From NCBI RefSeq assembly GCF_900176335.1, contig NZ_FWXW01000003.1, forward strand, positions 124,001 to 188,000: DNA of 64,000 nt, read 5' to 3'. Positions 49,957 through 59,629 of this stretch are shown in pieces. Source of the DNA: Papillibacter cinnamivorans DSM 12816 (GTDB lineage Bacteria; Bacillota; Clostridia; Oscillospirales; Oscillospiraceae). The translations under genes were made by a program, and so were the position numbers. Position 1 is the first letter of the stretch; each line of letters starts with the position of its first letter. A model generated the notes under the pieces. It made no database searches, was not told the DNA's origin, and saw nothing but the letters and a program-made list of their open reading frames with translations.

Positions 49957-51606
49957 TCAGGCAGCCATGCTGGTGTACATGAAGTACTTGTAGCCCAGAG
50001 GCGAAGAATAGAAGCCCTGGAGATTGGGATTGATCATATAGAGATCGGTGTAGAAATAGATGGGGGCGACGGGCATATCCGCCATCAGAATATCTTCCGC
50101 CTCGTGCATCTTGGTGATGCGCTCGGTCCTGTCGGAGGAAGTCTTGACGGCCGAGATGAGCGCGTCATAGTCGGCGTTGGAGTAGTTTGCATCGTTGTTG
50201 CCGCCGCCGGTGACCCACATATCCAGGAAGGAGATGGGATCGTTGTAGTCGGCCAGCCAGCCGTGACGGGCAATCTGGAAGTCTCCGTTATGCCGGGTGT
50301 CGATAAACGCCGCCCAATCCTGGTTGGTGATGGTCACGGTGACGCCCAGCTCGGTCTGCCACATGTTCTGAAGGGCCTCTGCAATAGCTTTGTGGCCTTC
50401 GGAGGTGTTGTACATATACTCCACGGCGGGGAAGCTCTTTCCATCGGGATATCCGGCCTCGGAGAGAAGCTGGCGGGCCTGCTCGCAGTTGGCCTCGTAA
50501 TCCTCGGTCTTTACGCTGTAGTAATCGCCGCCCACCGCGCGGAAGTCATCGGTGGGAGAAACATCTGACAGTCCGGTGGGAACATACGCAGAAGCGGGAA
50601 TCTGGCCGCCCTGGGCAACCTGATCCACAATATAGTTTCTGTCGATGACAAGAGAGAACGCCTTGCGGACGCGGGCATCGTCAAAGGGAGCCTTTTCGGT
50701 GTTGAAGCAGACAAAATAGGTGCCCATCTGGCCCTCGATGGTAAGCGTGCCGGCTTCTTTCAGGGCGGGGATCTCATTGGTGGGAACATCGTCGATAAAG
50801 GCAAGCTCGCCGCTGTTGAAGGCTGCCAGCATGGCATTGGTGTCGTCCATCAGATAGAACTTGATGGTGTCGGGGCCCAGGCTGTCCACGCCGTAATACT
50901 CGGGGTTCTTGGAATAGAGCATATACTCGTTGTGGGACCAGTCGGTGAGGACATAGGGGCCGTTGCAGACATAGTCTTCAAAGGTCCACTGATCTCCCTT
51001 GGCATCAATGACGTCCTTGCGGACCGGGTATGTGGCCGGGAACGCGGCAATCTCGAGGAAATAGGCGGTGGGGTTATTCAGGGTGATTTCAACGGTCTTG
51101 TCGTCTTTGGCGACAATGCCCAGCTCGGAGGGATCCTTCTCGCCGGCCATGATCTCGTTGGCGTTAACCACCATATCGATCATGTAGTTGTACTCGGAAG
51201 CCGTCGCGGGATCGACCAGCCTCTGCCATGCATAGACGAAATCAGAAGCCTTGACGGGCTCGCCGTCGGACCACTTGATATCGTCCCGGAGGGTGAAGGT
51301 GTATACGGTTCCGGTATCGTCCACGGAGTAGCTGGCTGCCTGGGCGGGAACGATCTCGCCTTCGGAATCCAGTTTCATGAGGCCTTCAAACGCGTGATTG
51401 ATGAGGGTAGCTCCGTCAACCGCCGTGTTCAGCTGCGGGTCGATGGTATTGGGTTCGGAAGCGATGCAGACGTTCAGGTTGAACGCTTCGGGTGCCGCCG
51501 CCGTAGGCGTGGGGGTCGCTGCAGTCTGCGTGCCGCAGCCCGCCAGCAAGGATACCATCAAACCTAAGGCAAGAGCAAGAGCCAATAGCTTTCTGTTTTT
51601 CTTCAT
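49957..51606 (-). CDS. Oligopeptide-binding lipoprotein, first copy (OppA-like)
   Basis: A 549-residue SBP family 5 lipoprotein (lipobox LLAGC): SEPNTIDPQLNTAVDGATLI, FTLRDDIKWSDGEPVKASDF, YSKNPEYYGVDSLGPDTI, WLADYNDPISFLDMW. The ATG at 51606 follows AGGAGGA. It lies after oppF but has its own strong promoter, allowing high expression relative to the transporter genes. Confidence 0.93.
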   Translation of the reverse strand: MKKNRKLLALALALGLMVSLLAGCGTQTAATPTPTAAAPEAFNLNVCIASEPNTIDPQLNTAVDGATLINHAFEGLMKLDSEGEIVPAQAASYSVDDTGTVYTFTLRDDIKWSDGEPVKASDFVYAWQRLVDPATASEYNYMIDMVVNANEIMAGEKDPSELGIVAKDDKTVEITLNNPTAYFLEIAAFPATYPVRKDVIDAKGDQWTFEDYVCNGPYVLTDWSHNEYMLYSKNPEYYGVDSLGPDTIKFYLMDDTNAMLAAFNSGELAFIDDVPTNEIPALKEAGTLTIEGQMGTYFVCFNTEKAPFDDARVRKAFSLVIDRNYIVDQVAQGGQIPASAYVPTGLSDVSPTDDFRAVGGDYYSVKTEDYEANCEQARQLLSEAGYPDGKSFPAVEYMYNTSEGHKAIAEALQNMWQTELGVTVTITNQDWAAFIDTRHNGDFQIARHGWLADYNDPISFLDMWVTGGGNNDANYSNADYDALISAVKTSSDRTERITKMHEAEDILMADMPVAPIYFYTDLYMINPNLQGFYSSPLGYKYFMYTSMAA

Positions 51607-51677
51607 CAAACAATCCTCCTAATTCTTTTCTTCCCTTATTTATCACTTATTGGACAACACGACCAATACTGAATCAA

Positions 51678-51706
51678 ATTATAATCTATTGTTATGTAAA
51701 TGTAAA
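51678..51706 (-). promoter_or_regulatory. Promoter of the first oppA copy
   Basis: On the minus strand TTTACA (51701-51706), 17-bp spacer, TATAAT (51678-51683), located between oppF and oppA. Confidence 0.75.
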
Positions 51707-51757
51707 CAGTCGCAGCCGCAATTGCCCAAAAATAATACGATTCAATCTGCGGTTCTT

Positions 51758-52720
51758 CTACAGCAAATGACAGGCCGCCCAGTGCCCGGGCTGGTGCTCA
51801 AGGAAGGGGGGCGTTTCTTCGGCACATTTCGGCATGGCATAGGGGCACCGAGTGTGGAACCGGCAGCCGGAGGGGGGATTGATGGGGCTGGGGATATCTC
51901 CCTCCAGAACAATCCGCTTTTTCTCTTTGCTCTTCCGGGGATCGGGGATGGGTACGGCCGACAGGAGCGTCCTGGTATAGGGGTGGAGCGGATTTTTATA
52001 AAGCTCGTAGCTCTCCCCCAGCTCCACGAGGTTTCCCAGATACATGACCCCGATGCGGCTGCTGATGTGCCTCACCACGGACAGATCGTGAGCAATGAAG
52101 AGATACGTAAGCCCCAGTTCCTGCTGCATATCCTCCAGCATGTTTACAATCTGGGACTGGATGGACACGTCCAGAGCGGAAATCGGTTCGTCGCACACGA
52201 TGAATTCCGGCTGGACCGCCAGAGCTCGGGCGATTCCGATCCGCTGCTGCTGACCGCCGGAAAACTCATGGGGGTACCGGTTGGCGTGTTCGCTGTTGAG
52301 TCCCACCTGCTCCAGAATGGTCCGGATCTTGTCCTGGCGTTCTTTTTTACTGCCATAGAGATTGTGGATGTCCATCGCTTCGCCCACGATTTCCCCAACA
52401 GTCATGCGCGGGTCCAAAGAGGCGGAGGGATCCTGAAAGATGATCTGCATCTTTCTGCGGTAGGGCAGCATGTTGGCGTGGGTGATATCCTTCCCCCGAT
52501 ACAGGATCTGGCCGGAAGTGGGTTCATAGAGCCGCAGAAGCGTCCGGCCCAGGGTGGTTTTTCCGCAGCCGGACTCGCCCACCAGGCCCAAAGTTTCTCC
52601 CTCACGGATATAGAAGCTGACATCCTCCACCGCCTGGACGTTTTTTGTCTTCAGAAGGCCGAGCTTAACCGGAAAGTACTTTTTCAGGTTCTTGATCTCA
52701 ACCAGCCTGTTCTCATTCAT
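51758..52720 (-). CDS. oppF: Oligopeptide ABC transporter ATPase OppF
   Basis: A 320-residue ATPase with Walker A GESGCGKTT, signature FSGGQQQRIGIARAL, Walker B FIVCDEPISALDVS and the C-terminal oligopeptide-transporter Cys motif (SGCRFHTRCPYAMPKC). It overlaps oppD by 8 bp. Confidence 0.93.
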   Translation of the reverse strand: MNENRLVEIKNLKKYFPVKLGLLKTKNVQAVEDVSFYIREGETLGLVGESGCGKTTLGRTLLRLYEPTSGQILYRGKDITHANMLPYRRKMQIIFQDPSASLDPRMTVGEIVGEAMDIHNLYGSKKERQDKIRTILEQVGLNSEHANRYPHEFSGGQQQRIGIARALAVQPEFIVCDEPISALDVSIQSQIVNMLEDMQQELGLTYLFIAHDLSVVRHISSRIGVMYLGNLVELGESYELYKNPLHPYTRTLLSAVPIPDPRKSKEKKRIVLEGDIPSPINPPSGCRFHTRCPYAMPKCAEETPPFLEHQPGHWAACHLL

Positions 52721-53717
52721 TCCGGCCGCCCTCCTTTCCGCAGTCCCTGGCCAGAAGCCAGCAGGCAGCCGTGTGCCCGCCTTCCACCCGAATGTTGGGA
52801 GGGGCCTCCCGGAGGCAAATCTTCATGCAGTGCTCGCAGCGGGGCCCGAAGGGGCAGCCTTCCGGAGGGTCAAGCATGTCCACGGGCGTCCCCTCAATTG
52901 GGATGAGCCGCTCGTGGGACTCGGCGTCCACCCGGGGCATGGAGCGGAGCAGCCCATGGGTATAGGGATGCTTCGGGTTGTAGAAGATATCGTTCACCGA
53001 GCCGGACTCGATGATGTGGCCGGCATACATGACGGACACCCAGTCGCAGATCTCCGCCACCACGCCCAGATTGTGGGTGATGAAGATGATGGACATATTT
53101 ATCTTCTGCTGAAGCTGCTTCATGAGCTCCAGAATCTGGGCCTGTATCGTTACGTCCAGAGCGGTGGTGGGCTCGTCGGCGATGAGGAGCTTGGGATTGC
53201 AGATAAGTCCCATAGCGATCATCACCCGCTGGCGCATTCCGCCGGAAAACTCATGGGGATACTGGGTCATGCGCTTCTCCACGTTGTTGATGCCCACCAG
53301 CTCCAGCATCTCTTTGGCCCGGCGCTCGGCTTCCTTTCTGGGTATCTTTTCGTGGCACAGCACCGCTTCCACAAGCTGATTCCCGATGGTATAAACCGGG
53401 TTGAGGCAGGTCATGGGGTTCTGGAAGATCATACTGATCTCGCTGCCGCGCATGGTCTGCTTTTCCTTTTCTCCCATCGCAAGGACGTCTTTTCCGTCGA
53501 ATATGATGGAGCCTCCCACCACCTTGCCCGGGCTTTGAAGAAGCCCCATAATGGAATACGCCTCGACGCTCTTCCCACTGCCGGACTCCCCCACGATGCC
53601 CATGACACGCCCTTTTTCCAGGCTGTAGGAGATCCCGTCCACCGCCTTGACCTCGCCGGCGGAAGTGAAAAAGGAGACCTTAAGGTCTTTTATTTCCAAT
53701 AAATTCTTGTTCTCCAT
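52713..53717 (-). CDS. oppD: Oligopeptide ABC transporter ATPase OppD
   Basis: A 334-residue ATPase: Walker A GESGSGKSV, MIFQNPMTCLNPVYTIG, signature FSGGMRQRVMIAMGL, Walker B LLIADEPTTALDVT, Cys motif EGCPFGPRCEHCMKIC. ATG 53717 or GTG 53726 are possible starts behind GGGGGTGGAG. Confidence 0.93.
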   Translation of the reverse strand: MENKNLLEIKDLKVSFFTSAGEVKAVDGISYSLEKGRVMGIVGESGSGKSVEAYSIMGLLQSPGKVVGGSIIFDGKDVLAMGEKEKQTMRGSEISMIFQNPMTCLNPVYTIGNQLVEAVLCHEKIPRKEAERRAKEMLELVGINNVEKRMTQYPHEFSGGMRQRVMIAMGLICNPKLLIADEPTTALDVTIQAQILELMKQLQQKINMSIIFITHNLGVVAEICDWVSVMYAGHIIESGSVNDIFYNPKHPYTHGLLRSMPRVDAESHERLIPIEGTPVDMLDPPEGCPFGPRCEHCMKICLREAPPNIRVEGGHTAACWLLARDCGKEGGRNE

Positions 53718-53729
53718 ATTCTCCACCCC

Positions 53730-54779
53730 CTATTTCTTCAGCCGCGGATCCAGCGCGTCCCGCAGACCGTCGCCGAACAGGTTGAAGGCCAGAATCAGGA
53801 TGCTAAGAATCACGGCCGGAAAGACCAGACGCATGGGATAGGTATAGATTCCGTTGAGCGCGTCCGAGCAGAGGGAGCCAAGGCTGGCCAAAGGCGCAGC
53901 AATGCCCAGCCCCAAAAAGGAGAGAAATGACTCCAGAAAAATGGCCGACGGGATCTGAAGCATGGTGGTTACAATGATCTGGCCGATGCAGTTGGGGAGA
54001 AGATGCCGCCGGATGATCCGGGAGCTGTTGGCCCCCAGGGCGCGCGCGGCCGTAACGTATTCCTGCTGCTTGAGCTGCAGGATCTGACCGCGGAGAATCC
54101 TCGCCATGCCCACCCAATAGAGCATGCCGAAAACAATAAAGATGCTGATGAGGCCGGGACCCAGCGTGCTGAGAAATCGGAAAAAGTTGTTGCTGTTAAA
54201 AGCCTGCTGCAGCGGCACTTTCAGTACGGTGGAAAGCAGCAGGACCACCAGGACGTCCGGAATGGAATAGATGAGCTCCACGATTCGCATCATAATATCG
54301 TCCACGCGACCGCCCAGGTATCCGGAAACGGACCCGTAAATGGAGCCGATCACCAGAACGATCAGGCTGGCAATCACGCCCACAGCCAGCGAAATCCGGG
54401 AACCGTACATCACGCGGACCAGGAGATCGCGCCCCAGGCTGTCCGTACCGAAGGGATGGGCAAGGCTGGAGGCGAGGTTTTCAGCGCCCCGGATCTGCTG
54501 TTCATAGGAGTAGGGGGAGAAAAGCGGGCCGACAAAGGCGAAGAGAAGAAACAGAATGATGACCCCCAGGGCAACCATGGCGACTTTGTTCTTTTTCAGT
54601 CTCCGCCAGGCATCCTGCCAGTAGGACATGCTTTTGCGGACCTCGATGAAGGTCTCCTTTTCGCTCTGGGTGGCGGGCTCAAAATCGTCCTCCCGAAAAG
54701 GGGGGCACTGGCCCATGGCCAAAATGGACTCCATATCCGGCTGCAGGCTTCCAAAGCCGGGACTCATGGCATCGCGCAC
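53730..54779 (-). CDS. oppC: Oligopeptide ABC transporter permease OppC
   Basis: A 349-residue permease with a long cytoplasmic N-terminus (about 65 residues) before the first of six membrane segments; HPFGTDSLGRDLLVRVMYGSR and the EAA-type loop (VTAARALGANSSRIIRRHLLPN) are typical. It starts at 54779, one base before the oppB stop codon, so the genes are tightly coupled. Confidence 0.92.
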   Translation of the reverse strand: MRDAMSPGFGSLQPDMESILAMGQCPPFREDDFEPATQSEKETFIEVRKSMSYWQDAWRRLKKNKVAMVALGVIILFLLFAFVGPLFSPYSYEQQIRGAENLASSLAHPFGTDSLGRDLLVRVMYGSRISLAVGVIASLIVLVIGSIYGSVSGYLGGRVDDIMMRIVELIYSIPDVLVVLLLSTVLKVPLQQAFNSNNFFRFLSTLGPGLISIFIVFGMLYWVGMARILRGQILQLKQQEYVTAARALGANSSRIIRRHLLPNCIGQIIVTTMLQIPSAIFLESFLSFLGLGIAAPLASLGSLCSDALNGIYTYPMRLVFPAVILSILILAFNLFGDGLRDALDPRLKK

Positions 54780-54780
54780 G

Positions 54781-55713
54781 TCAGTCCACCCCCTTTGTAA
54801 GATTGATTCTGGGATCCACGACCTTATACAGGATATCCACGATCAGGTTCATGGTCACAATGATGATGGCAAGAAAAATCGTGGTGCCCATGATGAGAGG
54901 GTAATCCCGGTTGAGAAGGCTCTGAATGAAGTACCGGCCCAGGCCGCCGATGCTGAAAACCTTTTCCACCACGAAGCCACCGGTGAGGATATACGCGGTG
55001 AGGGGGCCCAGGTAGGTGATAACGGGGATCAAAGAGTTCCGCAGGGCATGCTTGAATATGATCCTGTTGGTGGGAAGGCCCTTGGCCCGGGCGGTCTTGA
55101 TATAGTCCTGCCCGATGGCGTCCAGCATGCTGGAGCGGGTGAGCCGGGCTACATAGCACATGGGATACAGCCCCAGAGAGAAGCAGGGCATAAGATAACT
55201 CTGCCAGGTGGTGAGGCCCACCGTGGGCAGCACCTTCCACACCACGCCGAACAGAATGAGCAGCATGGTGGCCACCACGAAGGTGGGAATGGCAATGCCG
55301 ATGGTGGATATCACCGTCAGGGCATTATCCACCGCCTTTCCTCGGAAGTACGCCTCGATACAGCCGATGGGCACTCCTATCAGCACGGCAAAAACCAAGG
55401 CAATGGCTCCCACCTTCGCCGAGATGGGAAAGAGTTCGGATATAATCGTGGTCACCGGGCGGTTCTTCTGCATTTTAAAAGACACTCCGAAGTCGCCCTG
55501 GGCCGCGTGAATCAAATAATTCTTCAGCTGGACAATCACGGGCTGATCCAGGCCGTATTTTTCGTTCAAGGCGTCCAGAACCGCCTGGGACGGCGCTTTT
55601 TCGCTCAGAAAAGGGCCGCCCGGCACCATATTCATAAGTCCAAAGGTAATACAGGCGATCAGCAGAACCGTCACGGCGGCCATGAGGATCCGCTTCAATA
55701 TGTATTTTACCAT
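54781..55713 (-). CDS. oppB: Oligopeptide ABC transporter permease OppB
   Basis: A 310-residue permease with six membrane segments, ITFGLMNMVPGGPF, EKYGLDQPVIVQLKNYL and the EAA-type loop (YIKTARAKGLPTNRIIFKHALRN). The start at 55713 (MVKYILKR) has GGAAG about 7 bases upstream; an ATG five codons earlier lacks a site. First gene of oppBCDF; its promoter is not clear. Confidence 0.92.
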   Translation of the reverse strand: MVKYILKRILMAAVTVLLIACITFGLMNMVPGGPFLSEKAPSQAVLDALNEKYGLDQPVIVQLKNYLIHAAQGDFGVSFKMQKNRPVTTIISELFPISAKVGAIALVFAVLIGVPIGCIEAYFRGKAVDNALTVISTIGIAIPTFVVATMLLILFGVVWKVLPTVGLTTWQSYLMPCFSLGLYPMCYVARLTRSSMLDAIGQDYIKTARAKGLPTNRIIFKHALRNSLIPVITYLGPLTAYILTGGFVVEKVFSIGGLGRYFIQSLLNRDYPLIMGTTIFLAIIIVTMNLIVDILYKVVDPRINLTKGVD

Positions 55714-55980
55714 TCCTTCACTTCCCATATATTTCTATAAAATCAGTCCGAAAAAATCGTAATATTTTGTTTATTTTATCCCACAGGCACAGGTTCGTCA
55801 AGGCGAAATCTATTCCTGCAGCGCATATATCCATCTATTTCCAACAGAAATGCAGATACTCTCCGGAACGCCGCCGTTGGTTTCCGGTCCGTATCTGCAT
55901 CGGCAATTTTTCTTCAGGCGCTTATCAAAATCTATTCCGCAGCCACCGAGTCTACCGACAGTATATCGCTTTTCATTTCA

Positions 55981-56853
55981 TCAGTCAAACCCAAAGCCCA
56001 AGTATCCCGAGCCGGAAAATGTTTCCCATTTCTTATCCTCGGGAAAATAACGCCAAATCATTCCAAACTCTATGTCCCGGCCATCGGATTCTTTTCCGCA
56101 TCCCGCCGGTACGCGCACCCGGTACCCCGCCGCGGGAAGTTCCCGCGCAATCAGGTTTAAGCCCTTCTCCAGAAGAGCATCCGGAAGGAGCAGCTCCTTC
56201 ACCGTTACAAGCTTCCCGGGACCCCGCTCCGCCGCGGCGCAGCCCGTGAAGCCGTCCAGGTCCAGCCTGTACAGATCCGCCCCGGACCGCCGGGACAGAC
56301 CCTTTTGAAAAAGAGCTCCGTCGGAGCCGCAGCGGACATGGAGACTTCCCGCCAGAAGGCGCTCCCGGAGAGCGTCATATTCCTCCGCTCCTGCCGGCGC
56401 CAGTCTGCCGACGGGCCGCCTGACCGGCGGACGTTCAAAACGAAGCTCCCTGTGGGAAAATTTCTCCTCGTAGCCGTGACTTCCAAAATAATCATGGAGG
56501 CTCCGCTCCGCCGGAACCAGGATGATATTGTCAACGCCCAGACGCGCGGCGCGGCTGCCCGCTTCCTCCAGGAGAACCGTTCCCAGGCCCCGGCCCTTTA
56601 CGCGGTCTGCGGAAGCGATGGCATACAGGTACAGCGTCGGCGCGGTTTTTCCCCCGGCGCTCACCAGTCCCATGGGCATGAGAGTCAGCATGGCGGCAAG
56701 GACCCCGTCTTCCAGAAGAAGAAGGGTTTCGTCCCGGCGGTAGCGCTCCTTATAATAAGAGTGGATGTAGGACCAGGGATCGTGAAAGCGTTCTCTCCAG
56801 ATCTGTTTCTGGGCGGTCACGTCCCCGAACCGGGCCAAACGGATTTCGGTCAT
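55981..56853 (-). CDS. GNAT-family acetyltransferase
   Basis: A 290-residue protein with an N-terminal GNAT domain (YAIASADRVKGRGLGTVLLEEA, ERSLHDYFGSHGYEEKF) and a C-terminal ~120-residue extension, somewhat like the Eis-type layout. It starts at the TAATG that overlaps the stop of the DUF2156 gene, so the two are coupled. Substrate unknown. Confidence 0.8.
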   Translation of the reverse strand: MTEIRLARFGDVTAQKQIWRERFHDPWSYIHSYYKERYRRDETLLLLEDGVLAAMLTLMPMGLVSAGGKTAPTLYLYAIASADRVKGRGLGTVLLEEAGSRAARLGVDNIILVPAERSLHDYFGSHGYEEKFSHRELRFERPPVRRPVGRLAPAGAEEYDALRERLLAGSLHVRCGSDGALFQKGLSRRSGADLYRLDLDGFTGCAAAERGPGKLVTVKELLLPDALLEKGLNLIARELPAAGYRVRVPAGCGKESDGRDIEFGMIWRYFPEDKKWETFSGSGYLGFGFD

Positions 56854-57785
56854 TACACGCTCTCTCCCGTAAATTCAGATCGGAACTCCGGCTTCAGGGT
56901 GGCCACATATTTTTCCACCATGAGATCGGGGTCATAAGACTGCTTAGCGCGGCGGAGGCCCTCGATCCCCAGGTCGTCCTCACGGTTGATATAAACGATG
57001 TCGGGGTAAGTTTCGCGGATATACCGGGCGAACTCCCGGTTTATCATGGCGTAGGCTCCCTGCACCGAAGCGTAGGCCTTTTCGAAATGGGTGTCGAAGG
57101 TGTCGGAATTCAGGCGCTCCCCGATGGTGAAAGCGATGCATCTGCCGTCCTGGCGGAGAAGCCCGCCGTCCAGCTTCAGCTGCGCAAAGTTGTCAAACAT
57201 CTTTTCCATGGCCGCGTCGTCGCTCGCCCCGTCCTCGTTTTCGGTTCCATTCAGGCGGTTCCATTCGGCATTGAGCCGGCGGCACTCGTCCAGATTCTTC
57301 TCCGTCACGGGCTCGAAGCTCCAGGGTTTTCCGGATTCCAGGAAGCGGTTTATATGGGTGCGCTTCGCGTGGAGCTTCTTCCCGGGCAGCTCCGCCAGCT
57401 TTTCCACCTTGTACAGGTAGTCGAAATTGCTGCGTTCCTCCCGGTAAGAAAACCTGCCGGGAAACAAATTTTCCAGTTCGGCCACGGTCCGAAGCGTAAG
57501 GCCGATGAGCGTAAATTCCTCGCCGGCAGGCCGGGACTCGCCGCCCAGGTGCAGGAGAATCAGGCGCCTGTCCCCCGCGCCCGCGGGGTACAGGCAGGCG
57601 CAGCCGTTTTTCGTGGTCGCCTTGACCAGCAGAAATCCGTCCTGAAGCGCGATTTTCTGGGTAAAAGGTTCGCTCCATACAAAGATGTTGGTAAAATTAT
57701 ATTCACAGCCCCGGTAATCCGACAGGGCAACGGTCCTGTCGAACCACTCCTTGTCGGACAGCTCGGGGGTTTTAAATGGTATCAT
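56853..57785 (-). CDS. DUF2156 (phosphatidylglycerol lysyltransferase-type) protein
   Basis: A 310-residue protein of the DUF2156 family, two GNAT-like folds: YNFTNIFVWSEPFTQKIA, KRTHINRFLESGKPWSFEP, FDTHFEKAYASVQGAYAMINREFA, YINREDDLGIEGLRRAKQSYDP. Relatives form the soluble domain of MprF lysyltransferases; this stand-alone form without membrane segments probably acylates something else. It is coupled to the GNAT gene. Confidence 0.82.
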   Translation of the reverse strand: MIPFKTPELSDKEWFDRTVALSDYRGCEYNFTNIFVWSEPFTQKIALQDGFLLVKATTKNGCACLYPAGAGDRRLILLHLGGESRPAGEEFTLIGLTLRTVAELENLFPGRFSYREERSNFDYLYKVEKLAELPGKKLHAKRTHINRFLESGKPWSFEPVTEKNLDECRRLNAEWNRLNGTENEDGASDDAAMEKMFDNFAQLKLDGGLLRQDGRCIAFTIGERLNSDTFDTHFEKAYASVQGAYAMINREFARYIRETYPDIVYINREDDLGIEGLRRAKQSYDPDLMVEKYVATLKPEFRSEFTGESV

Positions 57786-57915
57786 GCAGTATCCTCTCCG
57801 GTATCAATCGCACAGATTTCGGCGCGGCCGCCGGAGGTATCCGGAGCCATGCGCCGATTTTATTCCAATGGACATGGTAATTCCGGGGATAAACGAATCC
57901 CCGGAATTGTTCCAG

Positions 57916-58119
57916 CTACACTACGGAGCTCTTTTTTGGCAAAATGATCGCCGCGATGATGTAGATCGCAATCCCGACGGCAACGCCGCTGGCGAAAATC
58001 AGGAGCGCCGCAATCAGGCGGACGATGCTGGGGTCGACATTCAGGTATTCCGCAATGCCGCCGCAGACCCCGGAAATAATTTTGTCGTCGTCAGATTTAT
58101 AAAGCCGTTTCGCGGTCAT
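57916..58119 (-). CDS. PspC-domain membrane protein
   Basis: A 67-residue protein, essentially one PspC domain (KRLYKSDDDKIISGVCGGIAEYLNVDPSIVR) plus one membrane segment (LIAALLIFASGVAVGIAIYI). PspC proteins respond to envelope stress. The ATG at 58119 has AAGGAG upstream. No other psp or lia genes are close. Confidence 0.88.
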   Translation of the reverse strand: MTAKRLYKSDDDKIISGVCGGIAEYLNVDPSIVRLIAALLIFASGVAVGIAIYIIAAIILPKKSSVV

Positions 58120-58251
58120 ACTATGTTCTCCTTCCGCTTTGAAAATTCCGTTTCTTTTTCCGTCCCGACGCCTCCCGCACTCGCAGGAGATCTTACAACC
58201 GAGTATACCACAGGGCGGGACGGGGCACAAGAAGGCTGGGGGGCCGCGCTT

Positions 58252-59415
58252 TTATTTTCCGGTTTCCGCAGGAATCAGCTCGCCGTTTTCCGCAAATTTC
58301 ATCGGATGCAGCTCCGACTTGGTGAATCTCGCTATCTCGGCCATGCGTATGGCCTCGGCATAGTTTGCGATAAAGGTATAGGCAACGCCGTGCTTTTTCG
58401 CCCGGCCGGTGCGGCCGATCCTATGGATGTAATATTCGTTTTCGTCGGGTACGTCGTAGTTGAACACCACGTCCACGTCGTCCACGTCGATTCCCCGTGC
58501 GGCCACGTCGGTGGCCACCAGGAGGCGCAGATTGCCCTTCTTGAACGTTGCCATCACCTTTTCCCGGAGGCTCTGCCGGATATCCCCGTGGATACACTCG
58601 GCGGGATATCCCCGCATGGAGAGAAGCTTAGTCAGTCGCTCCACCATGAGCTTTGTGTTGCAAAATGCGATGGCCCGGCCGATGTCCTGGGATTCCATGA
58701 TGCGCACCAGGGCGTCCACCTTGGCGTTTCCGGACACCTGGAGGCTGTACTGCCGGATATCCGGCTTGTTTTCCAGGTCCGCCTCCACGGTGAGCTCCAC
58801 GGGATCCCGCTGATAAATCCAGGAAATGTCCATCACTTCCCGGGAAATAGTGGCGGAAAACAGGGCCATGTTTTTCCGGTTTGGCATCCTGTCCAAAATC
58901 TTGGTGACTTCCTTGATGAAACCCATATCCAGCATGCGGTCCGCCTCGTCCAGAATCGCGGTGCGCACGCCATCTAAACGGATGGTCTTCCGGTTCATGT
59001 GGTCCATGAGGCGGCCCGGAGTGGCCACCACGATCTGGGGTTTTCTCTTGAGGGCCTGGATCTGGCGGTCGATGGGCTGGCCGCCGTAGACGCAACAGAT
59101 CCGGATCCCTTTCATAAACTCGGCCAGGGCCCGGAGTTCGTCGTTGATCTGCATGGCAAGCTCCCGGGTGGGAGCCATGATAACCGTCTGGACCTGCAGG
59201 TCCTCGGGGTCGGTCTGCTCCAGGATGGGGATGCCGAAGGCGAAGGTTTTGCCGGTGCCGGTGGGCGCCTTGGCGATCACGTCTTTTTTCTCCATCATGG
59301 GAGGGATGGCAAAGGCCTGGATGGGAGTCGTTTCGGCAAAACCCCGCTTTTCCAGGGCGCGGAGGATCTCCGGCGACAGGCCGAGGCTGTCGAAGCGTAC
59401 GGGCTGATTTTCCAT
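58252..59415 (-). CDS. DEAD-box RNA helicase
   Basis: A 387-residue ATP-dependent RNA helicase core with motifs Q (GFAETTPIQAFAIPP), I (APTGTGKT), Ia (APTRELAMQI), II (LDEADRML), III (FSATI), V (ATDVAARGIDV) and VI (YYIHRIGRTGRA). It has no C-terminal RNA-binding extension, so it is a minimal helicase of the RhlE/CshA-like kind. The ~210-nt leader carries a terminator and a small upstream ORF, so expression may be set by attenuation. Confidence 0.92.
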   Translation of the reverse strand: MENQPVRFDSLGLSPEILRALEKRGFAETTPIQAFAIPPMMEKKDVIAKAPTGTGKTFAFGIPILEQTDPEDLQVQTVIMAPTRELAMQINDELRALAEFMKGIRICCVYGGQPIDRQIQALKRKPQIVVATPGRLMDHMNRKTIRLDGVRTAILDEADRMLDMGFIKEVTKILDRMPNRKNMALFSATISREVMDISWIYQRDPVELTVEADLENKPDIRQYSLQVSGNAKVDALVRIMESQDIGRAIAFCNTKLMVERLTKLLSMRGYPAECIHGDIRQSLREKVMATFKKGNLRLLVATDVAARGIDVDDVDVVFNYDVPDENEYYIHRIGRTGRAKKHGVAYTFIANYAEAIRMAEIARFTKSELHPMKFAENGELIPAETGK

Positions 59416-59509
59416 AGTACAATTCCTTTCATTTTACGCTTGATTCAAGGTCTCCAAACAAGCATAAAATGATTGTTTCCCGATGCCCGGCATTCCCCCG
59501 GGCACAACC

Positions 59510-59608
59510 TCAAATCAAAAAGGAGAACGCATCCAAAGCCTTCTCCTTACGGTTCCCGCCATGTCGATTTGTATGCGTGCATTCCTTCTGCAAACAAACT
59601 GTATTCAT
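59510..59608 (-). CDS. Candidate 32-codon leader peptide (uORF) of the helicase gene
   Basis: An ATG at 59608, about 15 bases after the predicted transcript start, opens a 32-codon frame ending in TGA at 59510-59512. It has two cysteines, a basic centre (NRHGGNRKEKALDAF) and a hydrophobic end. Both arms of the leader terminator lie within its 3' half, as in translation-coupled attenuators. No strong ribosome site is visible, so translation is a hypothesis. Confidence 0.4.
   Translation of the reverse strand: MNTVCLQKECTHTNRHGGNRKEKALDAFSFLI
59515..59547 (-). terminator. Attenuator-type terminator in the helicase leader
   Basis: On the minus strand AAGGAGAA pairs with TTCTCCTT around a 13-base loop, followed by TTTGATTTG. 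It lies about 100 bases before the helicase start and after its promoter, so it should stop part of the helicase transcripts. Confidence 0.65.
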
Positions 59609-59629
59609 TTTGTATCTGTAGGCTGTAGT

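Noticed and set aside
51630-51760. Complete mobile element or IS between oppF and oppA
   Set aside because: No transposase, terminal inverted repeats or target duplications; only a promoter region. No IS or prophage was found anywhere in the window.
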